Source: an uncultured Alphaproteobacteria bacterium
Lineage (GTDB): Bacteria; Pseudomonadota; Alphaproteobacteria; HIMB59; GCA-002718135
Assembly: GCA_902615745.1 (NCBI GenBank)
Contig: CACMQB010000003.1
Span: forward strand, 62,001-126,000
Direction: 5' to 3'
Length of the DNA: 64,000 nucleotides
Position 1 is the first letter of the stretch; every line of letters starts with the position of its first letter. The position numbers and the translations under genes are program-made. A model generated the notes under the pieces. It did not search any database, was not told the DNA's origin, and saw only the letters and a program-made list of their open reading frames with translations. Below are positions 27,251 to 35,217 of this stretch, one piece after another.

Positions 27251-29167
27251 ATGGATTATGAACTTTTAGATAAAATTAATTTTCCATCTGACTTAAGAGA
27301 GTTTAAAAAAAAAGATCTAAAGCAAATCTCAGAAGAATTAAGAGCTAAAACAATTGAGACTGTTTCAAAAACTGGTGGTCATTTAGGTGCTGGGTTAGGA
27401 GTTGTTGAGTTAACTGTAGCAATTCATTATGTGTTTAATACACCACATGATAAATTAATTTGGGACGTTGGACACCAAGCTTATCCTCACAAAATTATAA
27501 CAGGTAGAAAAAAAAATATCGAGACGCTGAGAAAAAAAGACGGTGTATATGGTTTTGTTAGAAGATCAGAAAGTGAATATGATCCATTTGGTACAGCCCA
27601 TAGTTCAACAGCAGTTTCAGCAGGATTGGGAATTAAAGCTGCAAAAGATATAAATAAAGATAACTCAAAAGTTATATGTGTTGTTGGAGATGGTGCATTA
27701 AGTGCAGGTTTAGCTTTTGAAGGATTAAACAATGCAGGTGCACAAAAAAAAGGTTTAATTGTCATTTTAAACGATAACAAAATGTCAATAGACAAACCTG
27801 TTGGTGCGATGAGTACTTATCTAACTAGGTTACTATCATCTAAATCTTACTCAAGTTTGAGAAATATTATTAAAAAAATATCTAAAACCTTACCATCAAA
27901 TCTATCAAAGACTCTTTATAGAACAGAAGAATATTCTAAAGGACTTATCACTGGTGGAACTCTATTTGAGGAATTGGGTTTTTATTATCTTGGCCCAATA
28001 GATGGTCACAATATAGACGATATGGTGTCAGTTCTAGAAAATATAAGAGATAACAAATTTGATAAACCAGTTTTTCTTCATTGTATAACCAAAAAAGGCA
28101 AAGGATATAGTCCTGCAGAAAAATCAGAAGATAAATTTCACGGAGTTGAAAAGTTTGATATTAACACTGGGAACTCAGTTAAAAAAACAAATTTAAAATC
28201 CTATTCAAATGTTTTTGGTGAAACATTATCAAAACTTGCCGAAAATGATGAAAAAATTGTAGCAATAACAGCCGCTATGATGTCTGGAACAGGATTAAAA
28301 TTATTCCAACAAAATTTTGAAAAAAGATTTTTTGATGTGGGTATTGCTGAACAACATGCTGTTACAATGGCAGCTGGATTGGCGACAGAGGGTTTCAAAC
28401 CTTTTGTTGCAATTTATTCAACTTTTTTGCAAAGAGCTTACGATCAAATCGTACATGACGTGGCTATTCAAAAATTACCTGTTAGATTTGCAATTGATAG
28501 AGCAGGTTTAGTAGGATCAGATGGCCCTACTCATGCTGGTTCATTTGATATTACTTATTTAGCCACATTACCAAATTTTATAGTTATGGCGCCTAGCAAC
28601 CAAAGAGAGTTATCTAGTATGATAGAGTTATCTTGTGAGATTAATGACACACCATCTGCTTTTAGATTTCCAAGAGGAACAGGATCAGAAGAACTATTTA
28701 ATAATCAACCTACAGATATCAGCATAGGTAAGGGATATATTCTAATTGAAGGTAATGATGTTGCAATCTTAAATTTAGGAACCAGACTTGAAAAATGTAT
28801 TGAAGCTAGTAAGTTTCTTAATCAAAATAATATTTATCCTACTATTGCAGATGCAAGATTTGCAAAACCATTAGACACACAATTAATTGATGACTTATTA
28901 AATAATCATAAGTATATTTTAACTATAGAAGAAGGTTCTATAGGTGGATTTTCATCTCATGTTTTACATTATGTCCATAATATAAGATCAAAAAAGGACA
29001 ATATTGTGATAAAAAATTTAATTTTTCCAGATCGTTTTGTTGAACATATGACACCGGATGAGCAATATCAAGATATTAAAATGGATACGGAATCAATAAT
29101 CAGAAAAATTAATAATTTTTATGAAAATAAAATTGTTGATATAAAGAATTTTAAATCAAAAGTTTAA
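27251..29167 (+). CDS. dxs: 1-Deoxy-D-xylulose-5-phosphate synthase
   Basis: Thiamin-diphosphate enzyme starting the MEP isoprenoid pathway from pyruvate and glyceraldehyde 3-phosphate. The 638 residues have KTGGHLGAGLGVVELT, DVGHQAYPHKI, the ThDP motif GDGALSAG...NN, the catalytic Glu in GIAEQHAVTMAAGLA and DRAGLVGSDGPTHAG. Length and order are standard. It is followed 32 bp later by panB on the same strand. Confidence 0.97.
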   Translation: MDYELLDKINFPSDLREFKKKDLKQISEELRAKTIETVSKTGGHLGAGLGVVELTVAIHYVFNTPHDKLIWDVGHQAYPHKIITGRKKNIETLRKKDGVYGFVRRSESEYDPFGTAHSSTAVSAGLGIKAAKDINKDNSKVICVVGDGALSAGLAFEGLNNAGAQKKGLIVILNDNKMSIDKPVGAMSTYLTRLLSSKSYSSLRNIIKKISKTLPSNLSKTLYRTEEYSKGLITGGTLFEELGFYYLGPIDGHNIDDMVSVLENIRDNKFDKPVFLHCITKKGKGYSPAEKSEDKFHGVEKFDINTGNSVKKTNLKSYSNVFGETLSKLAENDEKIVAITAAMMSGTGLKLFQQNFEKRFFDVGIAEQHAVTMAAGLATEGFKPFVAIYSTFLQRAYDQIVHDVAIQKLPVRFAIDRAGLVGSDGPTHAGSFDITYLATLPNFIVMAPSNQRELSSMIELSCEINDTPSAFRFPRGTGSEELFNNQPTDISIGKGYILIEGNDVAILNLGTRLEKCIEASKFLNQNNIYPTIADARFAKPLDTQLIDDLLNNHKYILTIEEGSIGGFSSHVLHYVHNIRSKKDNIVIKNLIFPDRFVEHMTPDEQYQDIKMDTESIIRKINNFYENKIVDIKNFKSKV

Positions 29168-29199
29168 TTCTTAATAAAAAGTTTTATTGAAATTTAAAA

Positions 29200-29985
29200 A
29201 TGAAGAAAATTAAAATTTTACACAAAAGATTTTCTAAACCGATAAGCTGTTTGACTGCATACTCTCCATCAATTGCAAATATTTTAGATGGAAAAATTGA
29301 TTTAATACTAGTTGGAGATTCTATAGGTTCAACACTCTATGGGATGAATAATACTCAAGGAGTTACTATGGATATGATGAAAAATCATGGAGCAGCTGTG
29401 AATAAAGCAATTAAGAAAAGCTTAAAAGTGTTAGATATGCCTTATAAAACATATGATAATAAAATTGATGCATATAAAAATGCTAAAATACTTTTAAATC
29501 ACTGTAAACCTGATTTATTAAAGATAGAAATTAGTAAAAAAAAATTAGTTGTTTTAAAACACTTAGTAGATAAAAAAGTAAATGTTATTTCTCATATAGG
29601 AGTAACACCACAAAGTTATAAGAATTTTAATAAAATTAAAGTTTTAGGAAAAACTAATATAGAAAAACAAAATTTGTTAAAGTTAGCAAAAGATTCTGAA
29701 GCACTTGGAGCTAAAGCAGTATTGTTAGAGTGTGTTACAACCGATACAGCTAAACTAATTACAGAAAGTATTTCGATACCTACAATAGGTATAGGTGCTT
29801 CAAAATATTGTGATGGTCAAGTTTTGGTATTTGATGATTTAATAAATCTAACTACAAATGATAAAAAACCAAAATTTGTAAAAAATTATTTTGATTTTAA
29901 TAAAGTTGCAAGCAATGTAGTGAAGAAATATAATCGAGAAGTTAAGCTTAAAAAATTTCCTAGTACTAAATTTACTTACAATTAA
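29200..29985 (+). CDS. panB: 3-Methyl-2-oxobutanoate hydroxymethyltransferase
   Basis: First step of pantothenate synthesis, adding a hydroxymethyl group from methylene-THF to ketoisovalerate. The 261 residues show LTAYSPSIANILDG, the metal-binding LVGDSIG, LYGMNNTQGVTMDMM, and SHIGVTPQS and PTIGIGASKYCDGQVLV, all PanB blocks. panC is not in the window. The 3' end overlaps the convergent carbonic anhydrase gene by 4 bp. Confidence 0.95.
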   Translation: MKKIKILHKRFSKPISCLTAYSPSIANILDGKIDLILVGDSIGSTLYGMNNTQGVTMDMMKNHGAAVNKAIKKSLKVLDMPYKTYDNKIDAYKNAKILLNHCKPDLLKIEISKKKLVVLKHLVDKKVNVISHIGVTPQSYKNFNKIKVLGKTNIEKQNLLKLAKDSEALGAKAVLLECVTTDTAKLITESISIPTIGIGASKYCDGQVLVFDDLINLTTNDKKPKFVKNYFDFNKVASNVVKKYNREVKLKKFPSTKFTYN

Positions 29986-30614
29986 TCTAAATCTATAAAA
30001 CTGTTATTATTATCTAAAAACTTGATTAAACCAGAATTAATTTGATACCACAAACCAACTACATTCAATTTATTTTCATTAATTAATTTTTCTATAAAAT
30101 CATATTCACGTAAATTTTTAATTGATTGTTTTATATTTTCCTGTTCAAAAAAAGTTATTTTTTCAGTTTCTGAAAAATCATTAGGGATACTGTTGTAAGA
30201 ATCTTGTAAACAACCTACCCATTTATTTATGTATTCAAAATCATTAATATTTTCTTTATTTAATAATGTTTTGTAAGAATACTCAACTCCACCACAATTA
30301 GAATGGCCTAAAATAATTAAGTTTGGAATTTTTAGAACTTTTAATGCGTATTCTATAGCGGATAATGTTTGTATATTTTGATCCTTATCATCTTTGGAAG
30401 GTACTATATTAGCGATATTTCTATGTATAAAATAATCTCCAACACTTCCACCAAATATCGTATTTTCAAGAATTCGTGAATCACAACAAGTAACAATCAT
30501 AGCAATAGGTTTTTGTGGAGTTTTAGAGGCTTGTTGGTAAATTTCTTTATAATCTTCAAAGGTATTCTTTTTCCAGAATTGATATCTTTCAATTAAAAAT
30601 TTTGGTATTTCCAT
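29982..30614 (-). CDS. Beta-class carbonic anhydrase
   Basis: Zinc enzyme interconverting CO2 and bicarbonate. The 210 residues have the metal and dyad motif TCCDSRI (Cys, Asp, Arg), FIHRNIANIV, and HSNCGGVEY supplying the His and second Cys zinc ligands. Size fits the bacterial beta class. It stands alone, with 40 bp to the divergent dusA gene. A housekeeping role supplying bicarbonate for carboxylases is likely; nothing links it to transport genes here. Confidence 0.93.
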   Translation of the reverse strand: MEIPKFLIERYQFWKKNTFEDYKEIYQQASKTPQKPIAMIVTCCDSRILENTIFGGSVGDYFIHRNIANIVPSKDDKDQNIQTLSAIEYALKVLKIPNLIILGHSNCGGVEYSYKTLLNKENINDFEYINKWVGCLQDSYNSIPNDFSETEKITFFEQENIKQSIKNLREYDFIEKLINENKLNVVGLWYQINSGLIKFLDNNNSFIDLD

Positions 30615-30654
30615 AATATTATTATTTTTGAGTTTATTTATATATCAAAATTAT

Positions 30655-31629
30655 ATGAAAAAGGAAATTAGTAGAAAATTCTGCGTGGCTCCAATGATGG
30701 GTTATACAACACCGTATGCTAGGAAACTTTATAGAATTTTATCTAGTAATAGTTTTTTATTTAGTGAAATGATAGCAACAAAGTCACTTATTCATTCAAA
30801 GAGTAGAGAGAATATTATTGATAATGACTTTAATAATCCTGTTGCTCTTCAAGTAGGCGGTTCTGTAATAAACGAATTAACTAAATCTTCAAAAATAGCT
30901 ATCGATTACAATTATGATGAAATTAATTTAAATGTTGGTTGTCCAAGCAAAGCAGTACAAAAAGGAAGTTTTGGTGCATGTCTTATGAGAGATAAAATTC
31001 TTGTTAGAAATTGTATTGAAGCTTTACAAAATGATAAGATTGAAGCTACATTAAAATGCAGATTGGGATTAGGTAAAGAATTAAACTATGAATTCTTTGA
31101 AGAGTTTATCGATGAGATTTCAAAAACTGGAATTAAATTTATTTATGTTCATGCTAGAAATGCAATTCTAAGTGGTATTAGTCCACAAGGTAATAGAACA
31201 ATACCACCGCTTAATTATGATTTTGTAAAAAAGATTAAAAATAAGTATCCCAATATAACATTTATCCTCAATGGAGGTATTGATAACCTTGATCAAGCAA
31301 AGAGTCTATTAAAGGAATTCGATGGAGTAATGCTTGGAAGATTAATTAAGAATAATCCTTTTGTATTAAAAGAGGTTGATAAAATAATTTTTAAAGAAAA
31401 AGATAAATTAATTGATGAAACAATAATTAATAATTATTTTGAATATATAAAACCAAAATTAGGTTTTGAATCTATGTTTAGATTATTAAGTCCTCTACTT
31501 AATATCTTTTTTTCAGTTCCTCATAGTAAAACTTATAAGTCTAAAATTAACAACTATATGAAAGAACAAAAAATTAATTTAATTGAAGATTTATTGATAA
31601 AATTTGTTAGTGAGAAAAATCTAAGTTAA
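30655..31629 (+). CDS. dusA: tRNA-dihydrouridine synthase, DusA type
   Basis: FMN enzyme reducing uridines in the tRNA D-loop. The ATG at 30655 gives MKKEISRKFCVAPMMGYT, the DusA start (324 aa); a TTG nine codons earlier is less likely. Key blocks are VAPMMGYTTPYARKL, NLNVGCPSKAVQKGSFGACL with the catalytic Cys, VHARNAILSGISPQGNR typical of DusA, and ILNGGIDNLDQAKSLL. The region after residue 255 is shorter than in enterics. Confidence 0.94.
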   Translation: MKKEISRKFCVAPMMGYTTPYARKLYRILSSNSFLFSEMIATKSLIHSKSRENIIDNDFNNPVALQVGGSVINELTKSSKIAIDYNYDEINLNVGCPSKAVQKGSFGACLMRDKILVRNCIEALQNDKIEATLKCRLGLGKELNYEFFEEFIDEISKTGIKFIYVHARNAILSGISPQGNRTIPPLNYDFVKKIKNKYPNITFILNGGIDNLDQAKSLLKEFDGVMLGRLIKNNPFVLKEVDKIIFKEKDKLIDETIINNYFEYIKPKLGFESMFRLLSPLLNIFFSVPHSKTYKSKINNYMKEQKINLIEDLLIKFVSEKNLS

Positions 31630-31634
31630 ATTTT

Positions 31635-32162
31635 TTAGTAAGGTATATGATAAGAAAAACTAAGAATTTCAACTCCAGGATTTTTATCACCTAAATTTGC
31701 ATTTGAAATGTGGCTAAATGAAATACCAATTCTATTTTTATTCTTTAATTCATAACTTACTTCAAATGAAGTTCTAAACTGCAGATCGTTTCCTAATTTT
31801 TTTCCAGAACCATTATCATAAATACCAGCTCCAAAACTTGGTGTAAAAAAAAATTTACTTTTATATCCTTCAAATAATTCACCAAGATTATCTTCAAAAT
31901 AGACACCAGTTAAAAAATAAGAAGCAGAGTCGTTAGTATATTCAACACCGAAAAAAGGTTTCAAGAAAAAAAAATTATCTTCTTCTGGTCCAATATCTAG
32001 TAATGATTTATCACTTCTGTATTCATACCTAAAATCTAAAGCTTGATTTTTTTCTGAACCATCAAATTTTACATCATATAAACCTAGTCCAAAAACATTT
32101 GAACCTTTGCCGGTTAAAGAGCTTGAAAAAAAAATAATTATTATTGGAATTAAAATTCTCAT
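31635..32162 (-). CDS. PagL-like lipid A 3-O-deacylase (acyloxyacyl hydrolase family)
   Basis: Outer-membrane beta-barrel that removes an acyl chain from lipid A. The 175 residues begin with a signal-like hydrophobic segment (MRILIPIIIIFFSSS) and then alternate as barrel strands, ending in an aromatic Tyr. His151, Ser153 and Glu165 in the block SHISNANLGDKNPGVE have exactly the spacing of the PagL catalytic triad (His149, Ser151, Glu163 in Pseudomonas). It is adjacent to rpoH on the same strand, though 34 bp apart. Confidence 0.82.
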   Translation of the reverse strand: MRILIPIIIIFFSSSLTGKGSNVFGLGLYDVKFDGSEKNQALDFRYEYRSDKSLLDIGPEEDNFFFLKPFFGVEYTNDSASYFLTGVYFEDNLGELFEGYKSKFFFTPSFGAGIYDNGSGKKLGNDLQFRTSFEVSYELKNKNRIGISFSHISNANLGDKNPGVEILSFSYHIPY

Positions 32163-32196
32163 CGTAATATTATATTATAATTATTTGATTAAGCTA

Positions 32197-33063
32197 TCAA
32201 ATAAAAAATTCTCTATTTTGCTGAGATATATCTAATAAAGCTTTTTTTAATTTTTCTAGTGCTTTAGTTTCAATTTGTCTTACTCTTTCTTTGCTTATTT
32301 TTAATTGTTGCCCAAGTTCATCTAATGTAATGCTTCTCTCTCGAAACTTTCTAAGACGAATAATTGTTTTCTCTCTGTCATTTAAAGTATTAATTGCTTG
32401 GTTGATAAAATCTTTTTTTATATTTTTATCATTAAAATCTTCATATGTTTCTTCAGGATTTTGACGTTCGTCTGCTAGCAAACTCATCAGATCATTTTCT
32501 GTTTCGTTGTCGACTTTTTGATTTAGATGCACATCTCCACCTGTAAGTCTTGATTCCATATTTTGCACTTCTAAAGATTTTACATTAAGCATATTAGAAA
32601 CTTTGTTTATTTCTTCTTGACCCATATACTCCCTAGAAACACTATTAATTTGTTGTTTAATTTTTTTAAGATTAAAAAACAGAGCTTTTTGAGATGCAGT
32701 TGAGCCTGTTCTAACTACAGACCAGTTTTTTAAAATGTAATCTTGTATAGACGCTCTTATCCACCAAGATGCATAGGTGGAAAGTCTAAAATCTTTGGAA
32801 GTATCAAATTTTTCGAGGGCATGCATTATACCAAGAACACCCTCGTGAATAAGATCGTCTATTGGCAAACCATAGCTAGAGTATTTTCTGGCATAAGAAA
32901 CTGCAAGTCGTAGATAAGAATTTAGAATTTTTTGAAGTGATTTTGGAGTTTTATTATCTCTCCAATCATTAATAAGAAAAAATTCTTCATCTTTTTCAAG
33001 AATTGCTGCTTTTTTTGATAATTCTATAAGATTACTAGAAAAAAAATAATTTTTTGATGTCAT
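32197..33063 (-). CDS. rpoH: Heat-shock sigma factor RpoH (sigma32)
   Basis: Directs RNA polymerase to chaperone and protease genes. The 288 residues contain region 2 (DLIHEGVLGIMHALEKFD, STYASWWIRASIQDYIL), the RpoH-specific box QKALFFNLKK and region 4 (LTLDELGQQLKISKERVRQIE-type helix-turn-helix). Closest upstream gene is the degenerate phosphatase at 33095, then carD. The carD-to-rpoH arrangement is common in alphaproteobacteria. Confidence 0.96.
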   Translation of the reverse strand: MTSKNYFFSSNLIELSKKAAILEKDEEFFLINDWRDNKTPKSLQKILNSYLRLAVSYARKYSSYGLPIDDLIHEGVLGIMHALEKFDTSKDFRLSTYASWWIRASIQDYILKNWSVVRTGSTASQKALFFNLKKIKQQINSVSREYMGQEEINKVSNMLNVKSLEVQNMESRLTGGDVHLNQKVDNETENDLMSLLADERQNPEETYEDFNDKNIKKDFINQAINTLNDREKTIIRLRKFRERSITLDELGQQLKISKERVRQIETKALEKLKKALLDISQQNREFFI

Positions 33064-33094
33064 ATATTATTATACGTAAAATTATTAGATTGGA

Positions 33095-33907
33095 TCAGTT
33101 ATTTTCAAATAAATCTAAAATATCCCCATTTTCTGCGAAAATTCCACATAGAATACTTTTATTTGATAATGGTTGTTTAAATAAAGTACAGACTACATTA
33201 TTTTTTGATATTTCTAGTTGATTTGAATGTTCTGATTGATATCCCCTCACAATTCTTAAAAAAGTTTTATACGGTTTTTCTATTTTTGAAAAATTTTGAA
33301 AACCCCACCAAAAGCAATCATTTTGAGCTGATAGAGGTCTAGTGATATCAACACCCCTGTTAACAAATAATATTTTTTTTGTATGAGAATATGCAGCATG
33401 CTTTAAATTTAGAAAATATTGAGTATGACCTGGATTTTTTTGTAAAACTTTATTCAAATTAGAAGTCCATTTTGAAATATTAATTGTTCCAGATGAAGCT
33501 ATGTGTTTTACTTCTTGTTCTGAAAATCCATATGATTCAATTGTTTTATTTACTCCATGATCAAACATCCAGTCTATGATTTCATTAGGATTTGGGGCAA
33601 GTTGTAATTGTAACAATTTACTAAACATTTCTTCTTGAGCTCCTCTTAGAAAAATAATTGAATCAGGTTTAAGTTTAAATTTTGACATTAAATTAAATCT
33701 TAAATCAATAACACTATTTAATGTTTCCTTTGAATTATCGCCAAGACCTATTATATTTCCAAGAAAAATAAGTTTGTCGTCTGATTCAAAATTATTTAAA
33801 ATAAATTTTTTTATTGAAGTAAAGGATTTTAAGTTTGAATGAATTGAGCCTATAGCCCATATTTTGCTAAATTTTTTTAATTCTATAAAATTACTGCTGG
33901 TTTCCAA
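33095..33907 (-). CDS. Metallophosphatase-like protein with all metal motifs degenerate
   Basis: Fold call comes from the layout of the calcineurin-like (PPP) phosphatases, but each signature is broken: GDxHG is GSIHS (20-24), GDxxDRG is GNIIGLG (50-56), GNHE is GAQE (89-92), and the late GHT-type motif is in a stretch reading IVRGYQSEH. Without these Asp, Asn and His residues two-metal catalysis is unlikely. At 270 residues, intact and flanked by carD (4 bp upstream) and rpoH (31 bp downstream), it may serve as a binding or regulatory protein. Function not known. Confidence 0.6.
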   Translation of the reverse strand: METSSNFIELKKFSKIWAIGSIHSNLKSFTSIKKFILNNFESDDKLIFLGNIIGLGDNSKETLNSVIDLRFNLMSKFKLKPDSIIFLRGAQEEMFSKLLQLQLAPNPNEIIDWMFDHGVNKTIESYGFSEQEVKHIASSGTINISKWTSNLNKVLQKNPGHTQYFLNLKHAAYSHTKKILFVNRGVDITRPLSAQNDCFWWGFQNFSKIEKPYKTFLRIVRGYQSEHSNQLEISKNNVVCTLFKQPLSNKSILCGIFAENGDILDLFENN

Positions 33908-33911
33908 AATA

Positions 33912-34415
33912 TTATTTATTATTCAATATTTGTTCTATTTTTTCTGTTGATTGAAAATAATCAGTTTTTTCAACCGCAGCAACTTCGCGAGCTAAACGCT
34001 CAATTGCAATTTGAAACATTTGTCTTTCACTATAAGATTGTTCCGCTTGACTACTTTTTCTAAACAAATCTCTTACAACTTCAGAAATTTTTATAGGGTC
34101 ACCAGAAAAAATCTTTGTTTCATATTCTTGTGCTCTTCTACTCCACATAATTCTTCTTATCTTTGGTTTAAGTTTTAAAGTTGAATAAACTTGTTCTATA
34201 ATTTTTTTTGAGGAAATTTTTCTTAATCCAACTTCATTTTTTTTGTCAAGAGGTACTCTTATTATTAGTTTAGATTGCTCCATTTTTACAACATAAAAGC
34301 TCGTCTTAATATTTGATATTTCCATATTTTCAATTTTTGCAATCTCTCCAACACCATGCTTGGGATAAACTACAGTTTCACCTATTTTAAAATCAGAATT
34401 TTTTTTTGTTTTCAT
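33912..34415 (-). CDS. carD: CarD/CdnL-family transcription regulator
   Basis: Binds the RNA polymerase beta subunit and stabilises open promoter complexes, notably at rRNA promoters. The 167 residues start with FKIGETVVYPKHGVGEIAKIE, the RNAP-interaction domain, followed by IRVPLDKKNEVGLRKI and the helical DNA-contacting part RRAQEYETKIFSGDPIKISEVVRDL. It follows fdxA without spacing. Family call is secure. Confidence 0.94.
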   Translation of the reverse strand: MKTKKNSDFKIGETVVYPKHGVGEIAKIENMEISNIKTSFYVVKMEQSKLIIRVPLDKKNEVGLRKISSKKIIEQVYSTLKLKPKIRRIMWSRRAQEYETKIFSGDPIKISEVVRDLFRKSSQAEQSYSERQMFQIAIERLAREVAAVEKTDYFQSTEKIEQILNNK

Positions 34416-34748
34416 TTATCTTCCTGGTTTTTCACTAAAATGTTTATTAAATTTATCTTCAACATTTTGCCATTTTTCTGCATCAGAAGGTGGGTCTTTT
34501 TTTTCACTTATATTTGGCCATATTTCTGAATATTTTCTATTAATTTCAGCCCACTTTTCTATTCCATCTTCTGTATCTGAGAAAATGGCATCAACTGGGC
34601 ATTCTGGCTCACAAACGCCACAATCGATACACTCGTCTGGATGGATTACAAGCATATTTTCACCCTCATAAAAACAATCTACTGGGCAGACTTCTACGCA
34701 GTCCATATGTTTACATTTTATACATTTTTCATCAACTATGTAGGTCAT
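34416..34748 (-). CDS. fdxA: Seven-iron ferredoxin FdxA
   Basis: Small electron carrier with one [3Fe-4S] and one [4Fe-4S] cluster. The 110 residues have Cys9, Cys12, Cys17, Cys21 and Cys25 ([17 protein letters not shown]) and Cys40, Cys43, Cys46 and Cys50 ([15 protein letters not shown]), the FdxA pattern, and a C-terminal tail rich in Trp, Asp and Lys as in alphaproteobacterial homologues. Redox partner not evident from neighbours. It lies directly upstream of carD. Confidence 0.95.
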   Translation of the reverse strand: MTYIVDEKCIKCKHMDCVEVCPVDCFYEGENMLVIHPDECIDCGVCEPECPVDAIFSDTEDGIEKWAEINRKYSEIWPNISEKKDPPSDAEKWQNVEDKFNKHFSEKPGR

Positions 34749-34749
34749 A

Positions 34750-35199
34750 TTATTTAAGTATTTTATCTAGAGCTCTTTTCTTAGCATTTCCAGAACTCAC
34801 GTCATTTATATACAGTAATCCAGCAAGTCTTCTAATCAAATTTGACTCAAAATCATGTATTTCTCCATCAGATAATACAATTTCCCATAAAGCTTCAACA
34901 AGAAGCAATTTTTTATCTGCAGTGAAATTTTTATTAATAAATGAGGTGTAGTGGTGAAGAGATTTAGAATTATTTTTATTCTTTATAGCTTCATCCAAAA
35001 CCAAATTTACTTCATTTGGATCTTCTTCAAAAATATTTATTAAACTTGATTTAATTTTATTTAATTCATTTTCATCAATTTGTCCGTCAGTATATGCTGC
35101 CTCAATCATCAATCCACATAATAATTCAAGATTTTTAGTATCTCCTTTTTCTTCTATAGAACTTTGATTATTTAAAATATTTTTTAATAAATTTATCAA
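34750..35199 (-). CDS. TerB-like (tellurite-resistance B family) helical protein
   Basis: Members of this family have a small helical metal-binding domain found in stress systems; function here is unknown. The 149 residues carry the repeated acidic TerB signatures [12 protein letters not shown] and [17 protein letters not shown], each with an Asp-Gly-x-Ile core. It sits between the Suv3-like helicase and fdxA, where many alphaproteobacteria carry a short S4-domain RNA-binding gene. No other ter genes are present, so tellurite resistance is not implied. Confidence 0.8.
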   Translation of the reverse strand: MINLLKNILNNQSSIEEKGDTKNLELLCGLMIEAAYTDGQIDENELNKIKSSLINIFEEDPNEVNLVLDEAIKNKNNSKSLHHYTSFINKNFTADKKLLLVEALWEIVLSDGEIHDFESNLIRRLAGLLYINDVSSGNAKKRALDKILK

Positions 35200-35217
35200 T
35201 TTTTACCTATTATTCAT

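Noticed and set aside
34750..35199. Tellurite-resistance operon
   Set aside because: Only an isolated TerB-like domain is present; no terC, terD or related genes are near.
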